The notes under the pieces are model-generated. The model was given only the letters and a program-made list of their open reading frames with translations. It ran no database searches and was not told the origin of the DNA. The position numbers and the translations under genes were made by a program. A DNA stretch of 64,000 bases from Agrilactobacillus composti DSM 18527 = JCM 14202 (GTDB lineage Bacteria > Bacillota > Bacilli > Lactobacillales > Lactobacillaceae). This document shows positions 9,484 to 19,178 of this stretch, in pieces. The stretch spans positions 186,001 through 250,000 of the forward strand of contig NZ_AZGA01000002.1 of the NCBI RefSeq assembly GCF_001436375.1. The letters are read 5' to 3'. The first letter of the stretch is position 1, and each line of letters starts with the position of its first letter.

Positions 9484-10404
9484 TTAGGATTTATTTTCAT
9501 TCATTGTACCACTGTTCTTGCTATCTGGAAAGATAATCGCCGGTCGATTTTGCTGATTATCTGGCGCTTGATTTTGATTATAGTAGACTGGATCAAGCTG
9601 ATGATCCGCATCACTTTGCCCTTGATCACTTGCTTGTGCAGGGTTAGTCGCTGCGTTTTGCGCATTGTCCCCTTGGCTTAGGGGATCTTGATGGGGAACA
9701 GGTCCGGCATCAGGGCTTGGGGCTGACGTCGTATCATATTGATTTTGGTCATCATATTGCCCATATTGATCTGCGTTAGCATCATGATCATCAAAATTAT
9801 AATTTTGGGCAGTCCCAGGTTCAGCATAATCACTTTGGCCATCATAATTACCAGGCGTATTATAATCCAATTGCTGATTGGCAGCACCATTACTATTCCC
9901 CAAGGGCGTGTCGGTCAACAATTCATCCCAATCTGGACTTTTAACAATCTCCAATTGTGATTCCAACATGATTTGCAGGCGCTGGCGAAAAGTTCGGGTT
10001 TGTTTTTTCAAATCATCAGTTTCCCCAGTGATTTGTCTAGCTTTATCCGAAGCTTCTTGTAAAATCTGATTCGATTTATCCGTTGATTCATTTAACAGTT
10101 GTCGCGCCTGCTTTTCAGCATTGTCTTGGATGATTTCAGCTTCGCGTTGTGCATTGACCTTTACTTTGTCAGCAGCATCTTGAGCGACAATAATTGATTG
10201 ATTTAAAGCATCCTTAAGGTCCGTGAAATAGGCAACCTTTTCTTGACTATCTTTCAATGCCCGTTCTACGTCCTCATTATGTCTGAGCAAAGCTTCATAA
10301 TCTTTAATGATTTGCTCTAAGAAATCGTTCACCTGATCTTGATCATAGCCGCGAAATCTTACATTAAATTCTTTATTATGAATATCCAATGGTGTCAAAG
10401 CCAT
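9484..10404 (-). CDS. divIVA: Cell division protein DivIVA
   Basis: 306 residues. The N-terminal membrane-binding domain begins MALTPLDIHNKEF and contains RGYDQDQVNDFLE, followed by a coiled coil to about residue 150. The remaining half is a low-complexity tail rich in Q, N, D, P and Y, much longer than the short tail of B. subtilis DivIVA, ending in a small positively charged patch. The protein marks negatively curved membrane at poles and septa and recruits division and wall factors. SD GGAGG lies 9 nt before the ATG. It is the last division gene of the dcw cluster. Confidence 0.93.
   Translation of the reverse strand: MALTPLDIHNKEFNVRFRGYDQDQVNDFLEQIIKDYEALLRHNEDVERALKDSQEKVAYFTDLKDALNQSIIVAQDAADKVKVNAQREAEIIQDNAEKQARQLLNESTDKSNQILQEASDKARQITGETDDLKKQTRTFRQRLQIMLESQLEIVKSPDWDELLTDTPLGNSNGAANQQLDYNTPGNYDGQSDYAEPGTAQNYNFDDHDANADQYGQYDDQNQYDTTSAPSPDAGPVPHQDPLSQGDNAQNAATNPAQASDQGQSDADHQLDPVYYNQNQAPDNQQNRPAIIFPDSKNSGTMNENKS
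9503..9531 (-). promoter_or_regulatory. Probable promoter of the ileS T-box transcript, inside the divIVA 3' end
   Basis: -35 TTTCCA (9531-9526), 17-nt spacer, extended -10 TGGTACAAT (-10 at 9508-9503). Transcription would begin just before stem I of the T-box. Confidence 0.55.
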
Positions 10405-10431
10405 ACTCCTAAGCCTCCAAAAAATCCCTCA

Positions 10432-11211
10432 TTATTTACGCAGTGTTCGTATCTGTAATCGAATCTTTTCTTTTCTTGTTTGGCCTAAATCAGCCATAAT
10501 TTGAAAACGACCATAATGGCGGACCGAAATCATGTCTAATTGATCTAAGTCATAATCCGGCTTGTCCATGACCCGCCAATTCACTTTCACTTGACCTGCC
10601 TCGATCATTGTCTTAGTCCGTTGTCGAGAAACATTAAATACATCGGCAACAACAGCATCCAGTCGCGGTGAGGAAACAACCAGGTTCTCTGATTCCCAGG
10701 CGACAATTGGTGTAATCACTCGGTCAAAATCAATTTTTTCTAGACGAACCTTGATTTTGCCCACATGATCCGTTTGACGGACCACAAAGTCAGCCACCGC
10801 TGAAGTGACAAATAACTGCCAATTACGTCCATCGGTGATAATATCCCCAAATACATCTCGATCAATCCCCAGATTGGCAATCGTACCTAAAATCTGCCCA
10901 TGTTTTAATTCAGCAAATTTTTCCGGATAATTGATTTTAATGGGGGTAATCCCAAAGTCAGCGGGTGTGGGTTCAAAATAGTCCGGTGCAATGATCACCC
11001 GTTTTTGTTCTGCTTGATCATAACCACCAAATTCGTGAAGTTCAATTTGATCATCTCGATTCAAGGCATGAATGATAAAGTTTTGCCTTGGATCCAAAAA
11101 CTCTGTCACAACAGGTCGATACTCTGTTGCTGCAGTTGTCATTAAGTCAGTCATCCGATCGATGAATGGTGCTTCATCTTTACGGAAATGCTGATAGATA
11201 CCATTATCCAT
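10432..11211 (-). CDS. ylmH: S4-domain RNA-binding protein YlmH
   Basis: 259 residues from the ATG at 11211 (SD GGAGG, 5 nt away); an in-frame TTG at 11223 overlaps that SD and is unlikely. An N-terminal YlmH domain is followed by an S4 RNA-binding domain in the last 80 residues (VSRQRTKTMIEAGQVKVN). Homologues in B. subtilis bind stalled ribosomal subunits and take part in ribosome rescue. The place between ylmG and divIVA is conserved in Firmicutes. Confidence 0.9.
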   Translation of the reverse strand: MDNGIYQHFRKDEAPFIDRMTDLMTTAATEYRPVVTEFLDPRQNFIIHALNRDDQIELHEFGGYDQAEQKRVIIAPDYFEPTPADFGITPIKINYPEKFAELKHGQILGTIANLGIDRDVFGDIITDGRNWQLFVTSAVADFVVRQTDHVGKIKVRLEKIDFDRVITPIVAWESENLVVSSPRLDAVVADVFNVSRQRTKTMIEAGQVKVNWRVMDKPDYDLDQLDMISVRHYGRFQIMADLGQTRKEKIRLQIRTLRK

Positions 11212-11223
11212 TTTGTCCTCCAA

Positions 11224-11502
11224 TTACATGTTCACTAAAAAAGACAAAAAGCCGAGCAATCCGCGTTCAAGAAATTGCATTACCAAAATGGCAACGATTG
11301 GTGCAATACTGATACCAAAGATTGGTGGAATAAATCTTTCAAATAGATTTAAGTAGGGTCCCACAATCCGATTTAAGATCGCTGCAAATTTTGTATTGTA
11401 AGCATTGGGGATCCAGGAAAGCAGTGTATAAATGACAATTAGCCATGTATAAATGTTTGCTACCCAAGAAATCCCATAAGCCAATAGACCAATAAAGCCC
11501 AA
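11224..11502 (-). CDS. ylmG: YggT/YlmG family membrane protein
   Basis: 92 residues with two hydrophobic regions, the YggT fold. The start is a TTG at 11502 with SD GAGGTG 5 nt upstream; no ATG is better placed. The role in bacteria is not well defined, but the location between sepF and ylmH in the division cluster is conserved and suggests a link to membrane organisation at division. Confidence 0.87.
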   Translation of the reverse strand: MGFIGLLAYGISWVANIYTWLIVIYTLLSWIPNAYNTKFAAILNRIVGPYLNLFERFIPPIFGISIAPIVAILVMQFLERGLLGFLSFLVNM

Positions 11503-11527
11503 ATTGTCACCTCATAATTTAATTGTA

Positions 11528-11986
11528 CTAGTTTAACTTTTTATCCCGAATGATATCGCTGATGCTGCCATCAATTTCAAATTTTGACGGCGTACATAAG
11601 AAAATACTCTCGCCTACCCGTTGGATTTCGCCTTTAATGGCAAATATCGTGCCGGTTAAGAAATCGATAATCCGACCAGCTTGTTTTTCATCAATGCGAT
11701 TAAAGTTGACGATCACCGCACGACCATTGAGTAAATGGGTCCCTACTTCTTTGGCGTCGGAGTAAACTCTTGGTTCAAAAAGAATGATTTTACTTGTTTG
11801 ATTATTTTTCACGGTATTCATGGCAACCACATTAGAATTGCTTTGTGGGCGAGTAGCCTGGCGGTTTTCAGCAGTCGGATTACTAGTTGGCTGTTGGGGA
11901 GCTGCAGGCCGCTCCTCCTCATTGGTTAAATCATTAAAATCTTCATCATTCATACCGAAAAAGCGACTAATTTTTTCAAATGCCAT
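11528..11986 (-). CDS. sepF: Cell division protein SepF
   Basis: 152 residues. A short N-terminal amphipathic segment (MAFEKISRFFGM) for membrane binding, an acidic/Gln-rich linker, then the SepF core from about residue 65 (KIILFEPRVYSDAKEVGTHL). SepF forms rings that tether FtsZ filaments to the membrane and can partly replace FtsA. SD GGAGG lies 8 nt before the ATG. It is cotranscribed with ftsZ. Confidence 0.94.
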   Translation of the reverse strand: MAFEKISRFFGMNDEDFNDLTNEEERPAAPQQPTSNPTAENRQATRPQSNSNVVAMNTVKNNQTSKIILFEPRVYSDAKEVGTHLLNGRAVIVNFNRIDEKQAGRIIDFLTGTIFAIKGEIQRVGESIFLCTPSKFEIDGSISDIIRDKKLN

Positions 11987-12016
11987 GATTCAAACCTCCA
12001 AATTGTTAAAAGTTGC

Positions 12017-13303
12017 CTATTTATGACGTCTCTTGAAAAATGGTGGTGTACTGTCATTATCGTCAGAATCACCTAAGGGTTCATCGGTTCTTTGAAAAAT
12101 GTCAAAGCTCTTTTTCTCAACGTTGTTGAAATCTTGATTGTTGCCCCGACTACGTTGCCCTGGTTGTGGATCTTGACGAACGTCCCAGTTACCAAAAGGA
12201 TCGTTGTTGTGATTCTTATTGGCAGCCGCTGGATTTGGGGTATTGGTAGGTTTGACACTTTGCGTCCGATCTGGTGTTGCTTGTTTAGCAGCAGCATTGC
12301 CAGCTGAGGTCAAATGAGACTGTTGTTTGCGGGGTTCTTCATGATCCTCAATGCCAGTGGCAATTACCGTAACATTCACTTCATCTTCTTGGTCTTTATC
12401 TTGATTGATCAAAACCCCAAAGATGATGTTCACATCGTTAGAAGCCGCTTGGGCAACAATGCCTGAGGCATCTTCTGCTTCGTGTAAAGAAAGGTCAGAA
12501 CCACCGGTAATATTTAATAACACCTGTCTAGCACCATCAATGGAAGCTTCCAGTAATGGTGAGGAAATCGCCTTTTTAGTGGCTTCTACCGTGCGATTTT
12601 CACCTGTAGCTGAGCCGATTCCCATCAATGCCGTCCCTTGATTTTCCATCACTGTTTTGACGTCCGCAAAATCTAGGTTGATATACCCAGGTGCCGTGAT
12701 CAAATCAGAGATACCTTGCACACCTTGGCGTAAGATGTTGTCAGAAGCATGGAAAGCTTCTAGCATTGGTGTCTTTTTATCAACTGTTTCTAATAAACGA
12801 TTATTGGCAATAACCACCAACGTATCCACATGTTCCTTTAATGCAGCGATTCCTTCAGCAGCATTACGGCCTCTTTTAGGACCTTCAAAGGTAAATGGGC
12901 GGGTGACGACCCCAACGGTCAATGCACCTAAATCTTTCGCGGCTTTCGCCACAACTGGTGCAGCGCCGGTACCAGTACCGCCACCCATCCCAGCTGTGAC
13001 AAAGACCATATCCGCGCCCTTTAACTTCTCTTGAATTTCTTCATCGCTTTCTTGAGCAGCTTTTAGGCCCATATCTGGGTTAGACCCTGCCCCTAATCCG
13101 CGGGTTAGTTTAGGGCCTAATTGAATTTTAGTTTCAGCTTTTGAACTGGCTAAGGCTTGTACATCGGTGTTAGCCACGATAAATTCTACACCTTGTACAC
13201 CCTCATCGATCATTCGATTAACGGCGTTGCCTCCGGCACCACCAACACCAATAACTTTGATGATTGCGCCAGTGTCCTGCTGTGAATCTAGTGAGAATTC
13301 CAT
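12017..13303 (-). CDS. ftsZ: Cell division GTPase FtsZ
   Basis: 428 residues. The tubulin signature GGGTGTG is at residues 107-113 and the GTPase and C-terminal core domains run to about residue 320. A flexible Asn/Gln/Pro-rich linker follows, then the conserved C-terminal peptide ([11 protein letters not shown]) that binds FtsA and SepF. The ATG has SD AGGAGG. It polymerises into the Z ring at midcell. It lies between ftsA and sepF as usual. Confidence 0.98.
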   Translation of the reverse strand: MEFSLDSQQDTGAIIKVIGVGGAGGNAVNRMIDEGVQGVEFIVANTDVQALASSKAETKIQLGPKLTRGLGAGSNPDMGLKAAQESDEEIQEKLKGADMVFVTAGMGGGTGTGAAPVVAKAAKDLGALTVGVVTRPFTFEGPKRGRNAAEGIAALKEHVDTLVVIANNRLLETVDKKTPMLEAFHASDNILRQGVQGISDLITAPGYINLDFADVKTVMENQGTALMGIGSATGENRTVEATKKAISSPLLEASIDGARQVLLNITGGSDLSLHEAEDASGIVAQAASNDVNIIFGVLINQDKDQEDEVNVTVIATGIEDHEEPRKQQSHLTSAGNAAAKQATPDRTQSVKPTNTPNPAAANKNHNNDPFGNWDVRQDPQPGQRSRGNNQDFNNVEKKSFDIFQRTDEPLGDSDDNDSTPPFFKRRHK

Positions 13304-13354
13304 AGAATTTCCTCCTACTAAGAAAATTTAGATATTAGTTTACTTGAGATTATC

Positions 13355-14725
13355 TTATTCAAAAAAATTATTTAAAAAGCGTTTAAACCCTTCACTGCGT
13401 TTCTTCTTTTTCTTTTCTGGCTTGGGTTTTGGCTCTGGTTGCGGTGTTTTGGGTGTTGGGTCTTGATCTTCAACCACAGTTTGTTGTGGCTGAGCAACCG
13501 TTTGATAAGACGTTGTTTTGGCCGCATTTGCTTGCGCCATTGTTTGACTATAATCCGCACTGGCACTTGAAATTGGACTATGAACCAATACGTCAACTTC
13601 GGAAAGCTGGGAAACATAAGTTACCAAGCCAAACGCCTGCGAAAATGACGGGTGACGCAAACCCATTTGATCAGGGATATATATCTTGACGCCACGATGA
13701 TAAAGCTCAGCCGCAAATTTGGCAATGTTCGGCAGTGCCGTCACACCACCCGTTAAGACCACGCCCCCAGGTAGGTCAAACGCATTGACTGCCGCCAAAG
13801 ACTTTCCAAGACGGGTCAATATTTGCTCTAGGCGGGCTTCAATGATTTCAGCCAAGTATTTCTCACTCACCATTACCGAATCGTTTTGTCCCACAATATC
13901 AACTGGAAACTCTTCATCATCAGAAGCGGCTTGAACATCAGCATCACCATAATCGCGTTTTAATTTTTCAGCGTTTTCAAAGGATGTATTGAGGACAATT
14001 GAGATATCTTTAGTGATATACTCGCCGCCTTCTTGATCCACTTGGGTAAATTTCAATTTATGGTCATGAATGACCGCCGCGGTACTTTGGCCGCCACCTA
14101 AGTCAATTAAGATGGTGCCAAAATCTTGTTCACCATCGGTCAGGGCAACTTTCCCCAAAGCCAGTGGATTAACCACTAAATTCTTTAAATTTAAACCAGC
14201 TTTTGCAATACTTTTTTTAATGTTGTGAATAACTGTTTTAGGTGAGGTAAAGACGATGCCGTGCATTTCCAGCCGTACCCCAATCATTCCCCGTGGATCT
14301 TTAATACCATCAAAACCATCCACAATAAACTCATCCGGAACAAGGTCAACAATTTCTCTTTCTGGTGGTAAATTCCGAATCAAAGCAGCTGCTGCCACAT
14401 TTTGAACGTCTTGATCGGTAATTTCTTTTGATTCATCGCTAACCGCAATCATGCCTTGGCAAGGTTCGATACTTAGCATATCCGCAGGGATTCCAGCGTA
14501 AACGTTAGTAATACTAACATTTGCTTTTTGCTCTGCTTGATGAACGGCATTTTGAATCGACGTAGCAACTTGATCAATGTCAACGACAATGCCTCGATTC
14601 ATCCCCCGAGAGCGATCACTTCCAACACCGATAATATTCAATTGACCTTGAACAGATTCAGCAATAATCACTTTTATAGATGTGGTTCCAATATCTAACC
14701 CAACATATATTCCTGAATTGTCCAT
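13355..14725 (-). CDS. ftsA: Cell division protein FtsA
   Basis: 456 residues. Actin-like ATPase with the phosphate loop GLDIGTTSIKV near the N-terminus and the second phosphate motif LIDLGGGQS. From about residue 385 there is a Pro/Lys-rich linker and then the amphipathic membrane-targeting helix GFKRFLNNFF at the very end. FtsA anchors FtsZ to the membrane and recruits late divisome proteins. The SD is AAGGGGG, about 10 nt before the ATG. Confidence 0.96.
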   Translation of the reverse strand: MDNSGIYVGLDIGTTSIKVIIAESVQGQLNIIGVGSDRSRGMNRGIVVDIDQVATSIQNAVHQAEQKANVSITNVYAGIPADMLSIEPCQGMIAVSDESKEITDQDVQNVAAAALIRNLPPEREIVDLVPDEFIVDGFDGIKDPRGMIGVRLEMHGIVFTSPKTVIHNIKKSIAKAGLNLKNLVVNPLALGKVALTDGEQDFGTILIDLGGGQSTAAVIHDHKLKFTQVDQEGGEYITKDISIVLNTSFENAEKLKRDYGDADVQAASDDEEFPVDIVGQNDSVMVSEKYLAEIIEARLEQILTRLGKSLAAVNAFDLPGGVVLTGGVTALPNIAKFAAELYHRGVKIYIPDQMGLRHPSFSQAFGLVTYVSQLSEVDVLVHSPISSASADYSQTMAQANAAKTTSYQTVAQPQQTVVEDQDPTPKTPQPEPKPKPEKKKKKRSEGFKRFLNNFFE

Positions 14726-14822
14726 CTAAATGGAACCCCCTTACAAAATGCATAAATTCAATATTATTGTAACTTTAACACATATTTAAATTCTACCATA
14801 TGTTCAAAAAATTAAGAAAGCC

Positions 14823-15683
14823 TTATTTTTTCCCGGATTTCGGGAAAGGATAAGCAAAAGCGCCAACTTCAAGGTCCACCACACCCTTTGTCTTTAAGGC
14901 CTTGGCATAAGTGGGATAGCGAATTAGCTTGGTCTGCATTGTCCGCAAATCGGCAACGACTTCGTTATTATCATTCATATACAGTCGAATTTGATATGGA
15001 TTGATCTTAGAACCCGTTAAATGAATTTCGGAAATATCATTGTGAATACTTGTTGGTAAAGCGTTGAACGCTTTAATGAGCAAGTTCAACTTCTGCCCTT
15101 CCTTAAAGTTCTCAAGAACGGGTAGATTGCCGACTGGCTTAGAAATAGGCTCTGTTAAGATAATACCATTACTTAAAACGCTATAATAATGATTGCCCCG
15201 ATTTAAGTAGCCAATACGCTGGTATTCTTGAACGTTAAAGACAATGTGATTCAAATTATGCACATTAAAGCTAACTTTTTTAATACCCGGCATATTTTTT
15301 TTAATTTTTTGGTTGATATTTTTTTTAGAAAATATCAATTGTAAAATATGGTCTGAAGCCTTGATACCACTGTTATCTATCACCTTTTGCTCAGGTATGA
15401 GATGCATGCCTTGCACATCAACTTCACCGACTTTACTAACCGGTGAGATGTAATAGAGTAAGAAGAATAATAACAACAAAAGTGGGACCAATACAATAGT
15501 TAAGTTTTTTATAAGATTTTTTCGGCGTATCTCAGATAAATTGGGCAGCACCTTGCCCACTGGTCGGGATTGGTTGCCCTGACTTTTTTGGGCCCGGTAG
15601 CGTTGCCATGGCTTCATCATCTCTAATGGCTCTTTTTTTACCTTTTTAGTCTTATGGCGACGTTTGCTATCAAAAAAGCCCAT
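14823..15683 (-). CDS. divIB: Divisome protein DivIB/FtsQ
   Basis: 286 residues. A basic cytoplasmic N-terminus of about 55 residues, one membrane helix (residues 57-79, Leu-rich), then the outer POTRA domain (VGEVDVQGMHLIPEQKV) and the FtsQ/DivIB beta domain. It stabilises the FtsL-FtsB/DivIC complex outside the membrane. It follows murG by 10 nt; the 97-nt gap before ftsA is AT-rich without a convincing promoter. Confidence 0.92.
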   Translation of the reverse strand: MGFFDSKRRHKTKKVKKEPLEMMKPWQRYRAQKSQGNQSRPVGKVLPNLSEIRRKNLIKNLTIVLVPLLLLLFFLLYYISPVSKVGEVDVQGMHLIPEQKVIDNSGIKASDHILQLIFSKKNINQKIKKNMPGIKKVSFNVHNLNHIVFNVQEYQRIGYLNRGNHYYSVLSNGIILTEPISKPVGNLPVLENFKEGQKLNLLIKAFNALPTSIHNDISEIHLTGSKINPYQIRLYMNDNNEVVADLRTMQTKLIRYPTYAKALKTKGVVDLEVGAFAYPFPKSGKK

Positions 15684-15693
15684 TTTAATCCAC

Positions 15694-16797
15694 CTACTTC
15701 TTATTCACTAAATCCTGCATGACTTGAATCAAGTCATCAGCTGCTTTAGGCCGTCCTAATTTCTTAGAAGCAGCGGCCATGCTGCGGCGTAGTACATTAT
15801 CTTGCATTAACGCGTCTGCGTTACGAATAAAACTTCTTTGACTTAATTGATCTTCCTTTAACATTAAAGCCGCCCCGGCGCGCACTAAGCTTTCCGCGTT
15901 TTTAGTTTGATGATCATGGGTTACATAAGGACTAGGGATCAAAATTGCCGGTACCCCTAACGCCGTAATTTCAGCAATACTGGTCGCCCCAGCCCGACCG
16001 ACAATACCAGTCACATCTATCAACAAACTGGGCATATCTTCGATATAAGGCCGTATAACGATGTTATCGCTTTGCTTAGTGCCAAGGTGCTTCATAAATT
16101 GGGCATAATGAACTTGACCGGTGACAAATAAAACTTGGTAGGCCCGCTTGGCCAAATCATCGAAGGCATTTAAAAATGCTTGATTGATAGGCTCCGCTCC
16201 CCGACTGCCGCCAAAAACTAACAACGTTGGGACTTGGGGGTCTAACCCATAATCTTGCAAGCGTGCATTGGGTTCAACCCCAGCTACTTGCTGAGCTCTT
16301 GGATTACCAGTCATGACGATCTTTTTCTTCTCGGAAAATTGATTGGCGGCATCTTTAAATGAAATGGCAATTTTATCGACAAAATGACCCAAGAACTTGT
16401 TGGTCACACCGGCTATCGAGTTTTGTTCATGAATGACCGTGGGTATATGTAATCTCGCAGCGGCATAAAGGACTGCGCTGGAAACATATCCCCCTGTCCC
16501 AATAACGATATCTGGTTTAAAGTCACGAATCAAGGTTTTGGAACGATTAATACTTTTCATAAATAAAAACATAGTCTTAAAATTATCTAGACTCAACGAG
16601 CGCTTAATACCTTGAATCTCAATTGCTTCAAACTTGATGCCCTGTTCAGGCACAATTTTACTTTCAAGACCACGTTTGGTCCCAATATACAGAATTTCAT
16701 TCTTATTAGCAATCTTTCGCTGTATTAATCGCTCAACTAAGGCTAAGGCTGGGTAAATGTGCCCCCCAGTGCCACCGCCTGAAATAATCACACGCAT
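15694..16797 (-). CDS. murG: UDP-GlcNAc:lipid I N-acetylglucosaminyltransferase
   Basis: 367 residues. GT28 fold with the N-terminal GGGTGGHIYPALAL loop and the C-terminal UDP-GlcNAc site (GRAGATSIAEITALGVPAIL). It converts lipid I to lipid II on the inner face of the membrane. It lies 6 nt after murD and 10 nt before divIB, so the three genes are translated from one message. Confidence 0.97.
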   Translation of the reverse strand: MRVIISGGGTGGHIYPALALVERLIQRKIANKNEILYIGTKRGLESKIVPEQGIKFEAIEIQGIKRSLSLDNFKTMFLFMKSINRSKTLIRDFKPDIVIGTGGYVSSAVLYAAARLHIPTVIHEQNSIAGVTNKFLGHFVDKIAISFKDAANQFSEKKKIVMTGNPRAQQVAGVEPNARLQDYGLDPQVPTLLVFGGSRGAEPINQAFLNAFDDLAKRAYQVLFVTGQVHYAQFMKHLGTKQSDNIVIRPYIEDMPSLLIDVTGIVGRAGATSIAEITALGVPAILIPSPYVTHDHQTKNAESLVRAGAALMLKEDQLSQRSFIRNADALMQDNVLRRSMAAASKKLGRPKAADDLIQVMQDLVNKK

Positions 16798-16803
16798 ATA
16801 TTT

Positions 16804-18180
16804 CTACTCCTGCTCTTTTTGAATGGCCTGATTAACATCGGCAATAAAGCGGTCACCCCGTTCTTCAAACGTATGAAATTGATCCCAACTTGCCGCCGCG
16901 GGTGACAGTAATAAGACATCCCCGGGTTGGATCAATTTAAAAGCAACTGGGACAGCGTGATCCAAATCGGCCACAATTGTCACATTTTCAACACCAGCAG
17001 CTTTTAAGGATTGGGCCATGAGTTGTTTGGTTTCGCCCCACAACACCGCGGCCTTAACGTGCTTTTTAAACAGCGGCTCAAGTTTTTCAAAGGTGAAGCC
17101 CCGGTCTAAACCGCCGCCCAGATAAACAATTGGCCGTTTGAAACTATTTAAAGCTACTTCTGTTGCTTCAATATTCGTGGCTTTAGAATCGTTATAAATG
17201 CGAACTTGATGCCACTCTTCCACGAACTGTAGGCGATGCTTGACCCCAGTGAAAGATGTTAACACGCTGACAATCGCTTCAGTCGTCACACCCATGATTT
17301 TTGCCACGGCAATGGCGGCTAACGCATTTTCCACGTTGTGTTCCCCAGGGATCTTAATATCATCGCTAGCCATGATATATTCCCCTTTATAATACAGCTT
17401 GCCATCAACTTCATAACTCCCCGCTTGGGTTTTGTTAAGCCGTGAAAATGGCACCACTTGGGCGTGGCTGCGTTGGCTAAGATCTTGCCATTCTTTGGAA
17501 TCCCAATTGACCACAAAATAATCATCTGGGGTTTGGTTCATCGTGATTCGCATCTTAGCATTTACATAATTTTCCCGTGTTTTGTGATAGTCCAAATGGG
17601 CTTCATAAATATTGGTCAAAACCGCAATATGTGGCCGCATTTTGGTGATGCCCAACAATTGAAAACTAGAAAGTTCGGTAACCATGACATTTTTAGCCGT
17701 GACTTTTTCAGCAACTTCTGTGGCCGGAATGCCAATGTTCCCGGATAAATAAGCGTAAGGCTGCGCTTTACCAGCGTTAAGCATTAAACTGATCAAGGTC
17801 GTCGTTGTGGTCTTCCCATTGGTACCAGTGACGCCGATCATCGGCGCTTCAGAGATTTCATAAGCCAATTCTGGTTCGGTGATAATTGGAATATGTTTTT
17901 GCTGGGCCTTTTCCACCATCGGATTGGTATACGGAATCCCAGGATTTTTGACCATTAGCACAAAATCTTCATCTAATAACTCTAAGGGATGACTCCCAGT
18001 AATCACCCGGATTCCCTCGTCTAATAGGGCCTGGGCGTCAGGGTTTTCTTCAAAGGGTTTAATATCATTGACGGTAACCAAGGCCCCTAAGCGATGTAAT
18101 AATTGTGCCGCATGGACCCCACTTCTAGCTAATCCTAAGACCAATACCTTCTGATTTTCATATGTAGCAACTGCTTTCAT
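16804..18180 (-). CDS. murD: UDP-N-acetylmuramoylalanine-D-glutamate ligase
   Basis: 458 residues, typical length. The Mur ligase P-loop GVTGTNGKTTTT sits near residue 117, and the central (HLDYH) and C-terminal (LGGGLDRGF) motifs are present. It adds D-Glu to UDP-MurNAc-L-Ala in the cytoplasm. mraY lies 18 nt upstream and murG 6 nt downstream. Confidence 0.97.
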   Translation of the reverse strand: MKAVATYENQKVLVLGLARSGVHAAQLLHRLGALVTVNDIKPFEENPDAQALLDEGIRVITGSHPLELLDEDFVLMVKNPGIPYTNPMVEKAQQKHIPIITEPELAYEISEAPMIGVTGTNGKTTTTTLISLMLNAGKAQPYAYLSGNIGIPATEVAEKVTAKNVMVTELSSFQLLGITKMRPHIAVLTNIYEAHLDYHKTRENYVNAKMRITMNQTPDDYFVVNWDSKEWQDLSQRSHAQVVPFSRLNKTQAGSYEVDGKLYYKGEYIMASDDIKIPGEHNVENALAAIAVAKIMGVTTEAIVSVLTSFTGVKHRLQFVEEWHQVRIYNDSKATNIEATEVALNSFKRPIVYLGGGLDRGFTFEKLEPLFKKHVKAAVLWGETKQLMAQSLKAAGVENVTIVADLDHAVPVAFKLIQPGDVLLLSPAAASWDQFHTFEERGDRFIADVNQAIQKEQE

Positions 18181-18198
18181 TGTTGGTTAACTTCCTTT

Positions 18199-19161
18199 TT
18201 ATAAGAATATCAATAAATAAATAACTGTGAAAATAAGGCTGGCACACCAAAAAGTGATAACCACCCGCCACTCAGACCAACCACTCATTTCAAAGTGATG
18301 GTGGATTGGGGTCATTTTAAAAATACGTTTACCCGTGAGTTTAAAAGAGGCAACTTGCAAAATAACACTGGCGGTTTCAATCACAAAAACTAGCCCAATT
18401 AGTAGCAAGGACCATTCGCGATGCAATAAAATCGCAACTGCGGCTAACACGCCACCAATCGCTAACGAGCCCACATCCCCCATAAATATTTTGGCAGGTT
18501 TATGATTAAAAATCAAAAATCCAGCTAAGCCCCCCACAAATGCCAGGGTCAAAATCAAGATGTCCATTTGCCCTTGTCGATAAGCGATCAAGGCATAGGC
18601 CAAAAACGCGATGATCCCTAAACCACCTACCAAGCCATCCAAACCATCCGTTAAATTCACCGCGTTTGAAAAGCCCACCAGCCAAAATAATACGAAAACA
18701 ATATATAACACGTTTGAGCTGACTTGCCCTAATAAAGGGATATATAACGTGTGCTGCAGACCATCGTTGAAGAAGACAATTAAAAAGACCACACCACCCA
18801 CTATTTGGGCCAAAAACTTTTGCCAAGCCTTTAAGCCTAAATTACGTTTCATGAATATTTTAACGCTGTCATCTAAAAAGCCAATGGCCCCGTATAAAAT
18901 CATGATAAATAACGTGATCAACAAGCTATGGGTTAAATGATGCTGCCAAAACCCCACCGCAAGTGTCGCTACTAAAACGGCCACTAAAAAGGCCAAGCCT
19001 CCCATGGTGGGGGTACCAGATTTCTTTTCGTGCCACTTTGGCCCTTCTTCACGAATTGTTTGGCCTTCTTTATGCCGCCTAAAATATCGGATCATGCTTG
19101 GCATAACTAAAACTGTTAAAAGAAATGTGCCAACGAGGGCCACTAACATCTGCATATCCAT
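18199..19161 (-). CDS. mraY: Phospho-N-acetylmuramoyl-pentapeptide transferase
   Basis: 320 residues from the ATG at 19161; a TTG at 19173 is also open but too close to the SD-like AGGGGA. About ten membrane helices with the catalytic motifs [14 protein letters not shown] and HHHFE. It joins the UDP-MurNAc-pentapeptide to undecaprenyl phosphate, giving lipid I. It sits between the PBP gene and murD in the cluster. Confidence 0.96.
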   Translation of the reverse strand: MDMQMLVALVGTFLLTVLVMPSMIRYFRRHKEGQTIREEGPKWHEKKSGTPTMGGLAFLVAVLVATLAVGFWQHHLTHSLLITLFIMILYGAIGFLDDSVKIFMKRNLGLKAWQKFLAQIVGGVVFLIVFFNDGLQHTLYIPLLGQVSSNVLYIVFVLFWLVGFSNAVNLTDGLDGLVGGLGIIAFLAYALIAYRQGQMDILILTLAFVGGLAGFLIFNHKPAKIFMGDVGSLAIGGVLAAVAILLHREWSLLLIGLVFVIETASVILQVASFKLTGKRIFKMTPIHHHFEMSGWSEWRVVITFWCASLIFTVIYLLIFL

Positions 19162-19178
19162 AAATCTACCCAAATCCC

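Noticed and set aside
9678-9960. Open frames on both strands over the divIVA tail
   Set aside because: They encode Ile/Met-rich nonsense and arise from the repetitive Gln/Asn/Asp codons of the DivIVA tail.
12657-13034. A 125-codon open frame antisense to ftsZ, and similar long frames antisense to murD, mraY, ileS and metN
   Set aside because: They lie fully inside conserved genes on the other strand, lack SD sequences and recognisable domains, and follow from codon usage of the real genes.
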